Source: Betaproteobacteria bacterium (lineage in GTDB: Bacteria > Pseudomonadota > Gammaproteobacteria > Burkholderiales > SG8-39). Taken from it: a DNA stretch of 64,000 nucleotides. Under the pieces are notes generated by a model. That model worked only from the letters and a program-made list of their open reading frames with translations, was not told the DNA's origin and made no database searches. Within the stretch, counting starts at the first letter, position 1. Each line of letters opens with the position of its first letter. Both the position numbers and the translations under genes were made by a program. Of the stretch, positions 37,333 through 48,242 are shown piece after piece. The stretch is from positions 1 to 64,000 of the forward strand of contig CANKMT010000016.1 of assembly GCA_947482825.1 (NCBI GenBank), given 5' to 3'.

Positions 37333-39648
37333 ATGGACGACACCAACACCCTCGACCTCTTCTCGGCCGATTCCGGCGACGATTCCGCGCCGATCGAGCA
37401 GCACGCCGCACAGGCCTACCTCGGCTACGCGGTTTCAACCGTCAAGGCGCGCGCGCTGCCGGAGATCGCCGACGGCCTGAAGCCCGTGCAGCGCAGGATC
37501 CTGTATGCGATGGGCGACACCGGCGCCGACGGCTTCGCCAAGTGCGCGCGGTTCGTCGGCGAGGTGCTCGGCAAGTACCATCCGCACGGCGACTCATCGA
37601 CCTACGAAGCCATGGTGCACATGGCGCAACCCTTCTCGATGCGCTACCCGCTCATCGACGGGCAGGGCAACTTCGGCTCGCGCGACGGTGATTCGGCCGC
37701 GGCCTACCGCTATACCGAGGCGAAGCTCTCGCGCTACGCCGAGCTCATGCTCGCCGAGATCGGCGAAGGCACGGTCGACTTCATCAAGAACTACGACGGC
37801 AAGTTCGACGAGCCGCAGTTGTTGCCGGCGAGGATGCCGTTCGGCCTGCTCAACGGCTCTTTCGGCATTCCCGTAGGCTTTTCCACGCGCATCCCGCCGC
37901 ACAACCTGCGCGAAGTCGCGCTGGCCGCGGCGCTGGTCATCCGGAACCCTAAAGCGAGCGTGGACGATGTGCTCGCGCTGCTGCCCGGCCCGGATTTTCC
38001 CGGGGGCGGCCAGATCATTTCGAACGCCGCCGAGATCAGGCAGGCGTACGAGATCGGCCGCGGCTCGATTGCCATGCGTGCGCGCTGGCATGTGGAGCCG
38101 CTCGCGCGCGGCCAGTGGCGCATCGTCGTCGACGAGCTGCCGCACGGCGTTTCGTGCCGCCAGGTGCTTGAGGAAATCGAGGCCCTCGTGAATCCCAAGC
38201 CCGCCACCGGCAAGAAAGAGGTTTCGCAGGAGCAGAAGCGCCTCAAGCAGTTCGTGCTCGACATCGTCGAAACGGTGCGCGACGAATCGGACCGCAAGAG
38301 CCGCATGCGCATCATCATCGAGCCGCGCTCCTCGCGCCAGGACGCCGACGAAATGATGAAGGCGCTGCTGGTGCACACCAGTCTCGAGATGCGCTACCCG
38401 CTCAATCTCACCTGGCTGGGGCTCGATGGCCTGCCCGAGACCAAGGGCATCGTCGGCGTGCTGACGGAGTGGACCGGCTTTCGCATTGCCACGGTGAAGC
38501 GCAGAACACAGCATCGCCTGAACAAGGTCGAGGACCGCCTGCATATCGTCGAGGGCCGCATCAATGCCTTCGCCAGGATTGACGAGATCATCAAGCTGAT
38601 CCGCTCCTGCGACGACCAGGCCGAGGCCAAGAGGAAGCTCTCCGAGAAATGGGGCTTTTCCGAGCGGCAGGCCGAGGACATCGTCAACCTGCGCCTCGGC
38701 CAGCTCACGCGGCTGGACGGCGTCAAGCTCAATGAAGAGAAGAAGGGCCTCGAGCAGGACCGTGACGAACACCGGCGCGTCCTCGACTCGGAGCGCGTGC
38801 TGCGCAACCTCGTGGTCAAGGAACTGGAAGAGGACGCGAAGAAGTACGGTGACGATCGCCGGACGCTAATCCGCGCGGACGAGCGCACCCAGATCGAGCG
38901 TGCCGTGATCGAGGAGCCGGTCACCGTGATCCTGTCGAAGAAGGGATGGGTCCGCGCGCGTGTCGGCCACGGCATCGACCTCACGACGGTCAGCTTCAAG
39001 GATGGCGACGGCCTGGCCCAGTCGGCCGAATGCAAGACCACAGACCAGGTCGTGTTCCTCGGCTCGTCGGGCAAGACCTGGACGCTCGACGCGGCCAGCC
39101 TGCCCTCGGGCCGCGGCGACGGTGCGCCGGTCAACAGCCTGGTCAACGCCAACGGAGACGGCATTGTCTGGATGGGCACAGGCGCAATGGAACAAAGCCT
39201 CCTCCTGCACACCACGGCCGGTCACGGGTTCGTTGCACAGCTCAAGGACATGGTCACGCGCATGAAAGCAGGCAAGGAATTCATGAAGCCGGCCGAGGGC
39301 GCGCGCGTCCTGCCGCCGGCCCCGGTGGCGGACTTCAAGGGCGATGTGAGTCCGCGAGTGGCGGCGCTGTCCTCCGACGGCCGGTTGCTGGTGTTCCTGC
39401 TCGACGAAGTGCCGCTGCGCCCGAATGGCGGACTGGGAGTGCAGCTGATCGCGCTGCCCGACAATGTCACCCTCGCCGCGGTGGCTGTCACCGACGGCAC
39501 CAGCCTCACGCTCTCCGGCATGAAGCGCGGCAAGCGCCAGAGCGTGGAACTCGGCAAGAAGGAACTGCGCGAGTACGACGGCCGGCGCGCCCAGCGCGGC
39601 CGGGTGGCCGACGTGGGCCTCAAGGATGTCGATCTCCTGAGCAGCTAG
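37333..39648 (+). CDS. parC: DNA topoisomerase IV subunit A
   Basis: [75 protein letters not shown]. Confidence 0.95.
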   Translation: MDDTNTLDLFSADSGDDSAPIEQHAAQAYLGYAVSTVKARALPEIADGLKPVQRRILYAMGDTGADGFAKCARFVGEVLGKYHPHGDSSTYEAMVHMAQPFSMRYPLIDGQGNFGSRDGDSAAAYRYTEAKLSRYAELMLAEIGEGTVDFIKNYDGKFDEPQLLPARMPFGLLNGSFGIPVGFSTRIPPHNLREVALAAALVIRNPKASVDDVLALLPGPDFPGGGQIISNAAEIRQAYEIGRGSIAMRARWHVEPLARGQWRIVVDELPHGVSCRQVLEEIEALVNPKPATGKKEVSQEQKRLKQFVLDIVETVRDESDRKSRMRIIIEPRSSRQDADEMMKALLVHTSLEMRYPLNLTWLGLDGLPETKGIVGVLTEWTGFRIATVKRRTQHRLNKVEDRLHIVEGRINAFARIDEIIKLIRSCDDQAEAKRKLSEKWGFSERQAEDIVNLRLGQLTRLDGVKLNEEKKGLEQDRDEHRRVLDSERVLRNLVVKELEEDAKKYGDDRRTLIRADERTQIERAVIEEPVTVILSKKGWVRARVGHGIDLTTVSFKDGDGLAQSAECKTTDQVVFLGSSGKTWTLDAASLPSGRGDGAPVNSLVNANGDGIVWMGTGAMEQSLLLHTTAGHGFVAQLKDMVTRMKAGKEFMKPAEGARVLPPAPVADFKGDVSPRVAALSSDGRLLVFLLDEVPLRPNGGLGVQLIALPDNVTLAAVAVTDGTSLTLSGMKRGKRQSVELGKKELREYDGRRAQRGRVADVGLKDVDLLSS

Positions 39649-39652
39649 GCGC

Positions 39653-39678
39653 TCGCCCGCCCGCTTGACGGCGGGCGA
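39653..39678. terminator. possible hairpin terminator downstream of parC
   Basis: TCGCCCGCC-N8-GGCGGGCGA perfect 9-bp stem; no strong U-tract. Confidence 0.35.
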
Positions 39679-39737
39679 ACGCAACTTCTACACTGGGTCA
39701 TCGGAAGGAACACTGTGCCGATAATCGGAACACTCGA

Positions 39738-40538
39738 ATGACCCCTGCCAACCAGTCCGTTGCGCGCGCGCTGCAGATCATGCGCGCGCTCGCCGATTCG
39801 CGCGAGAGCCTCGGCGTGCGCGAAGTGGCGCGGGCCGTAGGCGTGTCGCCCTCGATCGCCCAGCGGCTGATTTCGACGCTGGCGGATTTCGGCTTCGCCG
39901 AGCAGGAATCCTCGCGCCGCTACCGCGTGGGCGTCGGGGCATTCGCCGTCGGCAATGCGTTCCTTTCGGGCAATACCCTTGCGCGAGAGTCGCTCCCTGA
40001 ACTGCAGGCGCTGGCCGAACGTCACCACCTGAACAGCTACCTCGGCGTCCTGCGCGGACGCTCGATCGTCTACCTCGCCGCTTTCCAGAGCAGTGGCCCG
40101 ATCGCGATCAAGAGCGCGCCCGGCGCCGAAACGTACCTGCACACCACGGCCCTGGGCAAGGCGATCCTCGCGCAGATGACCTTGGATGAAGCGATGGCCT
40201 TGCTCGGCGCGCAACCCTACCGGCGCTTGACTGCGCGCACCAAGACACGCTTTGCGCCGCTCGCGGTCGAACTGCGCGCCGCGAAGGAAAACGGCTACGC
40301 GATCTCGGACGAGGAAAACCTCGTCGGCGTCTACGCGATCGGCGCATCTGTGCGAGACGCAAGCGGCGCGACCGTCGCGGCGATCAGCGGCGCGCTGGCT
40401 CGCCATGAACTCAGCCGCGCGAAACTGCCCGGCCTGTGCCGCCTGGTGCGCGAGGCGGCCGAGCGAATTTCGATGCGCCTGGGCGCGGCGACCCTGCCGG
40501 CACAGGCGCGCAACGGACTCACTCAGAGGAGAACCTGA
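39738..40538 (+). CDS. IclR family transcriptional regulator
   Basis: LGVREVARAVGVSPSIAQRLISTLADFGFAEQESSRRYRVG; ATGA overlap with next gene. Confidence 0.9.
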   Translation: MTPANQSVARALQIMRALADSRESLGVREVARAVGVSPSIAQRLISTLADFGFAEQESSRRYRVGVGAFAVGNAFLSGNTLARESLPELQALAERHHLNSYLGVLRGRSIVYLAAFQSSGPIAIKSAPGAETYLHTTALGKAILAQMTLDEAMALLGAQPYRRLTARTKTRFAPLAVELRAAKENGYAISDEENLVGVYAIGASVRDASGATVAAISGALARHELSRAKLPGLCRLVREAAERISMRLGAATLPAQARNGLTQRRT

Positions 40539-41725
40539 TGCTGATGAACACCCCGCGCCTGATGGAGCGCATGAAACGCGAAGGCATGGATGCCATCGTT
40601 GCCACCGCCCCGGAAAACGTGACCTACACCAGCGGCTTCTGGGCCATGAGCCAGTGGATCCGGCGCGGGCCGCAGGCCTACGTTCTGACGCCCGCCGAAG
40701 GGCGGGGCGAACAGGCCGTGGTCGCGAGCACCGGCACGCTCGACCTGCTCGCCGACCAGGAGGTGCCGATCAAGGATGTGCGACGGTACGGGTTCTTCGC
40801 CATCGAGAGCGACATTTGCGTGGATCACGATGAGCGCGACCAGCGCGTTTCGAGGATGCTCGACGAGGAAGATTGCGGCGACGCGGTCAATGCGCTGGTG
40901 TCGGCGATCAGGGATCGAGGTCTCGACAACGCCTGCATCGGCGTGGACGAGATGGGCATCATTCCGCAGTACCTCGACAAGCTTGCGGTGGCCCTGCCGC
41001 GCGCCACGATCAAGCGCGCCGCCGAGACTTTCCGGCATGCGCGCGCAGTGAAGACCGCGGAGGAAGTCGTCCGGCTGCGCGGTTCGGCACGGGTCGCCGA
41101 GCTGTCGATCGATGCTGCGCTCGCAGTAGCGAAGGAAGGCGCCACCGAGCGGGAACTCGCCTACGCGTTCCACGCCAAGACCATTGCCGAAGGCGGCACG
41201 CCGGTGCTCGGCGTGATCTGCACCGGCCCGCGCAGCGCGCTCTCCAGCGGCCAGCCGACCGACCGCAAGCTGGTGCGCGGCGACGTGATCCGGTTCGATG
41301 TCGGCGGCCGCCACGGGCACTATCGAGCCGATATTTCGCGCATCGCGGTGCTCGGCGAAGCCTCCGACAAGGTGAAGGCCTATCACCGCGCGATCCGCGC
41401 GGGGCTCATGCATGCGTACGACCTGATCAAGCCCGGTGTGCGCACCGCAGACGTGTTCAACAAGGTGGTCGAAACCGTGCGCAAGGAAGGCATCCCGCAC
41501 TACAGGCGCAACCACGTGGGTCACGGCATCGGTCTTGACGGCTACGACGCGCCGAACATCACCCCCGGCAGCGGCGAAGTCTTCGAACGCGGGATGTGCA
41601 TCTGCGTCGAGACGCCGTACTACGAGATGGGCTTTGCCGGCCTTCAGGTCGAGGACATGCTGCACGTGACCGCCGACGGCATCGAGTCGCTAATGAGCAC
41701 CTCCAGCGAACTGCGCATCCTCTGA
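40538..41725 (+). CDS. M24 family (Xaa-Pro aminopeptidase/creatinase-like) protein
   Basis: IRFDVGGRHGHYRADISRIAVLG, NHVGHGIGLDGYDAPNITPGSGEVFERGMCICVETPYYEMGFAGLQVEDM. Confidence 0.9.
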   Translation: MLMNTPRLMERMKREGMDAIVATAPENVTYTSGFWAMSQWIRRGPQAYVLTPAEGRGEQAVVASTGTLDLLADQEVPIKDVRRYGFFAIESDICVDHDERDQRVSRMLDEEDCGDAVNALVSAIRDRGLDNACIGVDEMGIIPQYLDKLAVALPRATIKRAAETFRHARAVKTAEEVVRLRGSARVAELSIDAALAVAKEGATERELAYAFHAKTIAEGGTPVLGVICTGPRSALSSGQPTDRKLVRGDVIRFDVGGRHGHYRADISRIAVLGEASDKVKAYHRAIRAGLMHAYDLIKPGVRTADVFNKVVETVRKEGIPHYRRNHVGHGIGLDGYDAPNITPGSGEVFERGMCICVETPYYEMGFAGLQVEDMLHVTADGIESLMSTSSELRIL

Positions 41726-41726
41726 G

Positions 41727-43013
41727 ATGCAGGGCGCTCGAATGCAGGCCGCTGGACTCCAGTGCGTGCGATGCGCGGCCGCGTACCCGCTCGCCCACCA
41801 TAACCTCGATTGCCCGGCCTGCCGGGGCGCGCTGCGCGCCAACCTCACGGTGATTTATGGCGACGGTCTGTCGGGCGCGCGTCCGCGCCCCGCGCCTTCG
41901 AGTGCCGGCTCGATGTGGCGCTTTGCCGATGCGCTGCCGGTCGCTCGCAGCGAGGCCGTGACGATGGGCGAGGGCGGCACGCCGCTCACGTCGCTCCCGC
42001 GCGCGGCGGCTGAGATCGGCGTAGCGGCGCTGTATGCCAAGGACGAATCGCGCAACCCAACCTGGTCTTTCAAGGACCGGCTCGCGAGCGCGGCGATCTC
42101 CTCGGCCAAAGCCATGGGTGCGAAAGTCATCGCATCGAGTTCATCGGGCAATGCCGGCGCTGCGGCCGCGGCCTACGCCGCCCGCGCGGGCCTGCCGTGC
42201 ATCGTGTTCACTTTTCAGGGCACGGCCGGCCCGATGGTCACGCAGATGCGGGCCTACGGCGCGATGGTCATCGCCACGCGCGACAAGGCGCACCGCTGGA
42301 CACTGCTCGAAGAGGGCGTGCGCGAGTACGGATGGTTCCCGACCTCGCCGTTCTTCGGCCCGGCCGCGGGCAGCAATCCTTTCGGCATCGAGGGCTACAA
42401 GACGCTCGCCTACGAGATCGCCGAGCAACTCGACTGGCAGGTGCCCGACTGGTGCGTGCTGCCGGTGTGCTATGGCGATGCGCTGGTCGGAATGTGGAAG
42501 GGTTTTCTCGAGATGCGCGCCTGGGGCTGGATCGACCGGCTGCCGCGCCTTGTCGCCGCGGAAATCTACGGCTCTTTCGGCAAGGCGCTCTCCGATAACC
42601 TCGAAGCCCCGCCCGCAATGCCGAGGACACACGACACGGTCGCCGTTTCGATCGGCGCCGCGCAGGGCACTTTCCAGGCGCTCGACGTGCTGCGGCGCTC
42701 GGGCGGTTGCGCGGTCAGCGTCGCCAACGCGGATTTGATGCGCTGGCAGTCGGCGCTCGCGGCGAAGGAAGGGCTGTATGGCGAGCCTTCCGCGCTGGCG
42801 CCTCTGGCCGCGGTCGAGCAGTTGCGCAGGACCGGTGTGATCAGCGCGGGCGATCGCGTGGTGACGTTGTTTACCGCGGCGGGCCTCAAGGATCCCGAGG
42901 TCACCGCGCGCAGCTTGCCGGAACTCCCTGTGGTGGATGGCCAATTCGCCACCACGCTGGACGTGCTTACCGAACGATTCGGGTTCGATGCGGCTGCAAT
43001 GAAGGCTCACTGA
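41727..43013 (+). CDS. threonine synthase-like PLP-dependent protein
   Basis: N-terminal Cys pairs CVRCAAAY...CPACRG; KDESRNPTWSFKDRLASAA, SSSSGNAGAAAAAYAARAGLPC. Confidence 0.85.
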   Translation: MQGARMQAAGLQCVRCAAAYPLAHHNLDCPACRGALRANLTVIYGDGLSGARPRPAPSSAGSMWRFADALPVARSEAVTMGEGGTPLTSLPRAAAEIGVAALYAKDESRNPTWSFKDRLASAAISSAKAMGAKVIASSSSGNAGAAAAAYAARAGLPCIVFTFQGTAGPMVTQMRAYGAMVIATRDKAHRWTLLEEGVREYGWFPTSPFFGPAAGSNPFGIEGYKTLAYEIAEQLDWQVPDWCVLPVCYGDALVGMWKGFLEMRAWGWIDRLPRLVAAEIYGSFGKALSDNLEAPPAMPRTHDTVAVSIGAAQGTFQALDVLRRSGGCAVSVANADLMRWQSALAAKEGLYGEPSALAPLAAVEQLRRTGVISAGDRVVTLFTAAGLKDPEVTARSLPELPVVDGQFATTLDVLTERFGFDAAAMKAH

Positions 43014-43029
43014 CCAAGGAGAAATCAAA

Positions 43030-43992
43030 ATGAAACCAAGAATTGCATTGTTCGCAGCGGCGGCTGCTTTCGCCGCGGCTTTCGCCGCAGTTCCGGCGCA
43101 TGCGCAGTTCCCAGAGCGGCCGATCACGCTGATCGTGCCGTGGGCGCCGGGCGGCAGCACCGACGTGAGCAGCCGGGCGCTCGCCAAGGCGGCGGAAGGC
43201 GCGCTTGGCCAGCCGGTCGTGGTGGTCAACAAGCCCGGCGCTTCGACCACCATCGGCATGGCCGACCTCGCCCGCGCCAAGCCGGACGGCTACACGATCG
43301 GCACGCTGTCCTCGTCCTCGTACATGCTCAAGGCGCAGGGGCGCGACCTGCCCTACGACGCGGTCGAGGCCTTCACCTACGTGAGCTACTACGGCGACAA
43401 CCTGATCGGGATCGCGGTCCTCAACGAGGCGCCCTGGAAAAAGCTCGCCGACCTGCTTGCGGAGGGCAAGGCGCAACCCGGCAAGTTCAAGTTCGGCACC
43501 GCCGGCGTGGGCAGCACCCAGCACCTGACGCTGGAAGCCCTCATGCTCGCGACCGGTTCGAAGTTCGTGCATATCCCGCAGCAGGGCTCGGCCGGTTCGA
43601 TGCCCGCGCTGCTGGGCAAGCACGTCGATTTCATTTCCGAAGTGTCCGTCTGGGCGCCGTTCGTTGCGCAAGGCCAGGCGCGGCTGCTGGCCGTATCGAC
43701 GCCCAAGCGCGCCGATGCCTATCCCGACGTGCCCTCGCTGGGCGAACTGGGATTCGACTCGTTGCGTTCGGTGCAGGCGATCATCGGGCCCGCCGGAATG
43801 CCCGAACCGGTGCGGCAAAGACTCGAGGCGGCATTCCGCAAATCCTTGGCAGACGAAGGCTTCAGGAACACGATGAAGAAACTCAGCATGGAAATCGTCG
43901 ACTTGCCGGGGCCCGAAGTGAAAAAGCTCGTGCAGGGCGAACTGCAGCGCGCCACCGGCCTGGTGCAACGAATGAAAGCCACGGGCGGCTGA
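43030..43992 (+). CDS. tripartite tricarboxylate transporter substrate-binding protein (Bug/TctC family)
   Basis: FPERPITLIVPWAPGGSTDVSSRALAKAAEGALGQPVVVVNKPGA; signal peptide. Confidence 0.93.
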   Translation: MKPRIALFAAAAAFAAAFAAVPAHAQFPERPITLIVPWAPGGSTDVSSRALAKAAEGALGQPVVVVNKPGASTTIGMADLARAKPDGYTIGTLSSSSYMLKAQGRDLPYDAVEAFTYVSYYGDNLIGIAVLNEAPWKKLADLLAEGKAQPGKFKFGTAGVGSTQHLTLEALMLATGSKFVHIPQQGSAGSMPALLGKHVDFISEVSVWAPFVAQGQARLLAVSTPKRADAYPDVPSLGELGFDSLRSVQAIIGPAGMPEPVRQRLEAAFRKSLADEGFRNTMKKLSMEIVDLPGPEVKKLVQGELQRATGLVQRMKATGG

Positions 43993-44000
43993 GAAACGGC

Positions 44001-44438
44001 GTGCTTACCCTGCGGACCGGCCGGCTGGCCGCCTGGGTACTCGGCGCGCTGGCGCTGGTGTTCTGCGCAGCCTCGTGGAAGTTGGGCTATTGGATCAAGG
44101 GCGCCCCCGGCCCCGGCCTGTTGCCGCTGGGGACCAGCCTGCTGTTGGCCGTCTGCGCCGCGTTCCTTGTCCGGGCACCCGGCCTGCCTGACGAAGACCC
44201 CGGCTTCGGCAAGGCCCCGCTCATGGCCTTTGCGCTGCTTTGCGCCTACGGATTGTCTTTGCCGTGGGGAGGCGTAGTGCTGCCTTCCGTGGTGTTCGGC
44301 ACGTTGTGGATGCGCCTCTTGCACAAGCGCCCGGTCCTCGCGTCGATTGCAGTGTCGGCGCTCGTGAGCGGCGTTGGCGCGATGCTGTTCAAGGGGATGC
44401 TCAGGATTCCCTTGCCCCTCTGGCCCGCAATCTCGTGA
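44001..44438 (+). CDS. TctB family small membrane subunit
   Basis: GTG start; hydrophobic 145 aa between TctC- and TctA-like genes. Confidence 0.8.
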   Translation: MLTLRTGRLAAWVLGALALVFCAASWKLGYWIKGAPGPGLLPLGTSLLLAVCAAFLVRAPGLPDEDPGFGKAPLMAFALLCAYGLSLPWGGVVLPSVVFGTLWMRLLHKRPVLASIAVSALVSGVGAMLFKGMLRIPLPLWPAIS

Positions 44439-45934
44439 CCAGTGCAATCGACCTGCTGATGTACGGGTTCTCGCTGGCAATCCGCCCGGAGAACCTGATG
44501 TACGCATTCATCGGGTCGGTGGTCGGCACGTTCGTCGGCGTGCTCCCGGGCCTCGGGCCGGTGGCGACGATCGCGATATTGCTGCCGCTCACCTACCAGG
44601 CCGGTTCGCCGCTGGGCGCGATCATCATGCTGTCGGCGATCTACTACGGCGCGATGTACGGTGGTTCGACCACCTCGATCCTGATGCGCCTGCCCGGGGA
44701 GGCCGCCTCGGTGATCACTTGCCTCGACGGTTATGAGATGGCAAAGCAGGGTCGCGCGGGGCCGGCCCTTGCGATTGCGGCCATCGGCTCGTTCGTCGCC
44801 GGGACGCTCGCCATCATCGGCCTGTCGTTCGTCGGCCCCGCGTTCGCGCGCTTCGCGGTCGACTTCGGCCCGCCCGAAATGTTCGCGCTTGCGCTGCTCG
44901 GCGTGGCGTTGTGCGCGTCGCTCTCCGGCGGCCCGCCGCTGCGCGGCATTGCGATGGCGCTGGCCGGCATCCTGCTCGGCCTCGTGGGCGTCGACACGAT
45001 GACCGGGGTCGAGCGCCTGACGATGGGCTCGTTCAACCTGACCGGCGGCATCGAGCTGGTGCCGATGCTCATGGGCCTCTTTGGGCTGGGCGAAGTGCTG
45101 CACAACGTGGCCGTGCGCGCCGGGGCTGTGCCGCTGACCACGAAGATCGGCAAGCTGATGCCCACGCGCAGCGACTGGCGCGAGTCGGCGCCGGCAATCG
45201 GGCGCGGTTCGCTGATCGGCTTCCTGATCGGGCTGTTGCCCGGCGGCGGCGCGATTCTCGGTGCGCTCATCAGCTATGCGGTGGAAAAGAAAGTCTCGGC
45301 GCATCCGGAAAGATTCGGCAAGGGCGCGATTGCGGGAGTCGCCGGTCCGGAATCGGCGAACAACGCGGCGGCCACTTCCTCGTTCGTGCCGCTGCTGACG
45401 CTCGGCCTGCCGGGCAATGCGGTGACCGCGGTGCTGTTCGCCGGATTGATGATCCAGAACATCCAGCCCGGGCCGCTGATGCTGGTGCAGCATGCGGACA
45501 TCTTCTGGGGCGTGATCGCCTCGATGTACCTCGGCAACCTGATGCTGCTGGTGCTCAACCTGCCGCTGGTCGGGTTGTGGGTGCAACTGCTGCGGGTGCC
45601 GTTCTGGCTGCTTGCGCCTGCGATCGTGATGATTGCGGTATTCGGCACGTATTCGCTGCGCAACAACTGGTTCGACGTCGGCGTGCTGCTTGTGTCGGGC
45701 GGCGTCGGCTACCTGTTCCGGGCCGCCGCGTACGAGGCCGCGCCGCTTGCAATGGCTTTCATCCTTGCCGACATCCTCGACACTTCACTGCGCCAGGCGC
45801 TGCTGATGGGTGATGGCGGGGCGTCGATCTTCTTTACCCGGCCGCTTTCGGGTACGGTGCTCGCGGTTGCCGCGACCGTCGTCGCGGTGCAACTCTACAG
45901 CTACGGCCGGCGCCGCCGCCGGCAGGGGGCCTGA
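44435..45934 (+). CDS. TctA family large membrane subunit
   Basis: GSVVGTFVGVLPGLGPVATIAILLPLTY, IYYGAMYGGSTTSILMRLPGEAASV; GTG start overlapping TctB stop. Confidence 0.92.
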   Translation: MTSAIDLLMYGFSLAIRPENLMYAFIGSVVGTFVGVLPGLGPVATIAILLPLTYQAGSPLGAIIMLSAIYYGAMYGGSTTSILMRLPGEAASVITCLDGYEMAKQGRAGPALAIAAIGSFVAGTLAIIGLSFVGPAFARFAVDFGPPEMFALALLGVALCASLSGGPPLRGIAMALAGILLGLVGVDTMTGVERLTMGSFNLTGGIELVPMLMGLFGLGEVLHNVAVRAGAVPLTTKIGKLMPTRSDWRESAPAIGRGSLIGFLIGLLPGGGAILGALISYAVEKKVSAHPERFGKGAIAGVAGPESANNAAATSSFVPLLTLGLPGNAVTAVLFAGLMIQNIQPGPLMLVQHADIFWGVIASMYLGNLMLLVLNLPLVGLWVQLLRVPFWLLAPAIVMIAVFGTYSLRNNWFDVGVLLVSGGVGYLFRAAAYEAAPLAMAFILADILDTSLRQALLMGDGGASIFFTRPLSGTVLAVAATVVAVQLYSYGRRRRRQGA

Positions 45935-45935
45935 A

Positions 45936-48218
45936 ATGGATTCTGCGAGGCACCTTTACACCGGCGCGGAGATCCGCGCCGATTACCTCGACAAGGTCAC
46001 CGGCGAAGCGAAATTCGCCAGCGACATCGTCGTGCCCGGCATGCTGCACGGGCGCATCCTGCGCAGCACGATGCCGCACGCGCGCATCGTCCGCATCGAT
46101 GCTTCGGCTGCGTTGGCCATGCCTGGCGTAGTCGCGGTGCTGACCGGCGCCGACCTCGCGGGCATCGATTCCTGGGGACTGTACCTGCGCGATCGCCCCG
46201 TAATCGCCATCGACCGGGTGCGCTATGTCGGCGAGCCGGTAGCCGCAGTTGCAGCGGTGGACGAATTCACCGCCGAGGAGGCGCTTGACGCGATCATCGT
46301 CGACTACGAACCCCTGCCGCACGTCACCAACGCCGAGGAGGCCATGGCCCCGGGGGCGCCGATCCTGCACGAGACCATGGACAAGCTGAAGGATTTCTAC
46401 TTCAGGGGCGAGACGAAGACGGTCCCCGGCAGCAACATCTTCCAGCACTACCAGTATGAAACCGGCGACGTGGACAAGGCATTCGCCGATGCGCACCGCG
46501 TCTTCGAAGACGCCTTCAGGTTCCCGATGGTGTTCCACTACGCGATGGAGCCCCATGCGGTGGTCGCCGATTTCCGGGACGACTCGATCGCGCTGTGGAG
46601 TTGCGCGCAATCGCCCACCGCCGTGCAAAAGGTATTGTCGAAACTGTTTTCGATCCCGCTGGCGAAAATACGTGTCGTCTCGCCGTTCGTCGGCGGCGGA
46701 TTCGGCGGCAAGGCCTCGGTAAAGATCGACCCGCTGGTGGCGGCGCTGTCGAGAAAGGCGAAGCGCCCGGTGCGCGTGTGCCTGTCGATCGCCGAGTCGA
46801 TGCTCACCTGCCGCAGGCTGGACGGCCGCGTGGAACTGAAGACCGCGGTCGCGGCTGACGGGGCGCTGCTCGCCAAGTCGGTGCGCGTGGTGCTCAACGG
46901 CGGTGCCTACGCCGATACCGGGCCTGCGGTGGCGGTCAAGGCTGCGATCCGCGCAATCGGTCCGTACCGCATCCCGAACCTGCGGCTGGAGTCGTTCGCC
47001 GTCTACACCAACACCGTGCCCGGCGCGGCGTTCCGTTCGATCGGCGGGCCGCAGGCCGTCTGGGCGACCGAATCGCAGATGGACGTGATCGCCGATGCGC
47101 TGGGCATCGATCCGGTGGCGTATCGCCTCGCCAACATGCTGGGCAAGGGCGAGCACGTTCGCCCGGACCTGCGCGCGCTCGACGTGGACATGCCTTCCAT
47201 GATGAAGAAGGCGATCGCGCTGATGGACGCCGAGGCCGGCAACGACAAACGTTCGCGCGGCGTGGCGGTGGCCGCCACCGATCCGGGCGTGCTGCCGGTG
47301 GGCGGTGCGATCGTGCGAATGAAGGCCGACGGCTCGGTGCTCGTCCTCGCCAACACGGTGGAGATCGGGCAGGGTACGCACGGCGTGCTGCGCTCGGTCG
47401 CGGCGCGCGCCCTTTCCCAGCCTCTCGCGAATGTCAGCGTCCCGGCGCCGGATACCGACATCGCGCCCTATGACTGGGGCACTGGGGCGAGCCGCTCTTC
47501 GGTCGTGATCGGCCTCGCGGTCGAGGAAGCCTGCGCGCAGATTTCCAAAGAAGTGAGGGAACTCGCTGCGGACCTCTTCGGCGGCGATGCCGCGGCCTAC
47601 GTGCTTGCCGACGGCGGTGTCGCCGGACCGCATGGATTCAGCTCCATCGCAGACCTGCTGCACCGGCTGAACGGCGTGGACAGCGGCGAGTTCGTCGGCA
47701 TTGGGCGGATCACGCCGCGCTCGAAGAATGGCGGCCTCGCGCTTGCGCCGCTCTTCTGGGAGACCGCGGTCGGCGTGGGCGAGACCGAAGTCGATACCGA
47801 AACCGGCGAAGTGCGCCTCGTGCGCTACGTGAGCGCGGCCGATGTCGGCCGGGTGCTGAACCGCAAAGCGGCCGAGGGCCAGGACGAGGGCGCCGCGGTG
47901 CAGGGCCTCGGCCACTCGCTCTACGAGGAGTTGCTCTACGAGGACGGGCAGCCGATCAATGCCAGCATGATCGATTACCACGTCCCGGCAATGGACGAGA
48001 CGCCGCGCCAGTTCGTGACGCTGCTTGTCGAGAGCGGGGACGGGCCCGGGCCGGGCGGCGCGCGCGGCATGGGCGAAGGAGGCATCCTGCCGGTCGCGCC
48101 GGTGATCGCCAATGCGCTCGCCCGCCGCTACGGCGCGCGGGTGCGCGACCTCCCGCTGACCCCTGAGAAGGTCTGGCGCGCGCTGCGCGAGGCTGCGGCG
48201 CGCAAGGGGAAGGCATGA
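45936..48218 (+). CDS. xanthine dehydrogenase-family molybdopterin-binding large subunit
   Basis: YLDKVTGEAKFASDIVVPGMLHGRILRS, VSPFVGGGFGGKASV, VEIGQGTHGVL, RGMGEGGILPVAPVIANAL. Confidence 0.9.
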   Translation: MDSARHLYTGAEIRADYLDKVTGEAKFASDIVVPGMLHGRILRSTMPHARIVRIDASAALAMPGVVAVLTGADLAGIDSWGLYLRDRPVIAIDRVRYVGEPVAAVAAVDEFTAEEALDAIIVDYEPLPHVTNAEEAMAPGAPILHETMDKLKDFYFRGETKTVPGSNIFQHYQYETGDVDKAFADAHRVFEDAFRFPMVFHYAMEPHAVVADFRDDSIALWSCAQSPTAVQKVLSKLFSIPLAKIRVVSPFVGGGFGGKASVKIDPLVAALSRKAKRPVRVCLSIAESMLTCRRLDGRVELKTAVAADGALLAKSVRVVLNGGAYADTGPAVAVKAAIRAIGPYRIPNLRLESFAVYTNTVPGAAFRSIGGPQAVWATESQMDVIADALGIDPVAYRLANMLGKGEHVRPDLRALDVDMPSMMKKAIALMDAEAGNDKRSRGVAVAATDPGVLPVGGAIVRMKADGSVLVLANTVEIGQGTHGVLRSVAARALSQPLANVSVPAPDTDIAPYDWGTGASRSSVVIGLAVEEACAQISKEVRELAADLFGGDAAAYVLADGGVAGPHGFSSIADLLHRLNGVDSGEFVGIGRITPRSKNGGLALAPLFWETAVGVGETEVDTETGEVRLVRYVSAADVGRVLNRKAAEGQDEGAAVQGLGHSLYEELLYEDGQPINASMIDYHVPAMDETPRQFVTLLVESGDGPGPGGARGMGEGGILPVAPVIANALARRYGARVRDLPLTPEKVWRALREAAARKGKA

Positions 48219-48242
48219 ATATCCATAAATCGGTGGTGGACC

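Noticed and set aside
43140-44438. 432-aa ORF extending TctB upstream through TctC
   Set aside because: N-terminal 287 residues are an alternate frame of the TctC-like gene; the real TctB start is GTG 44001.
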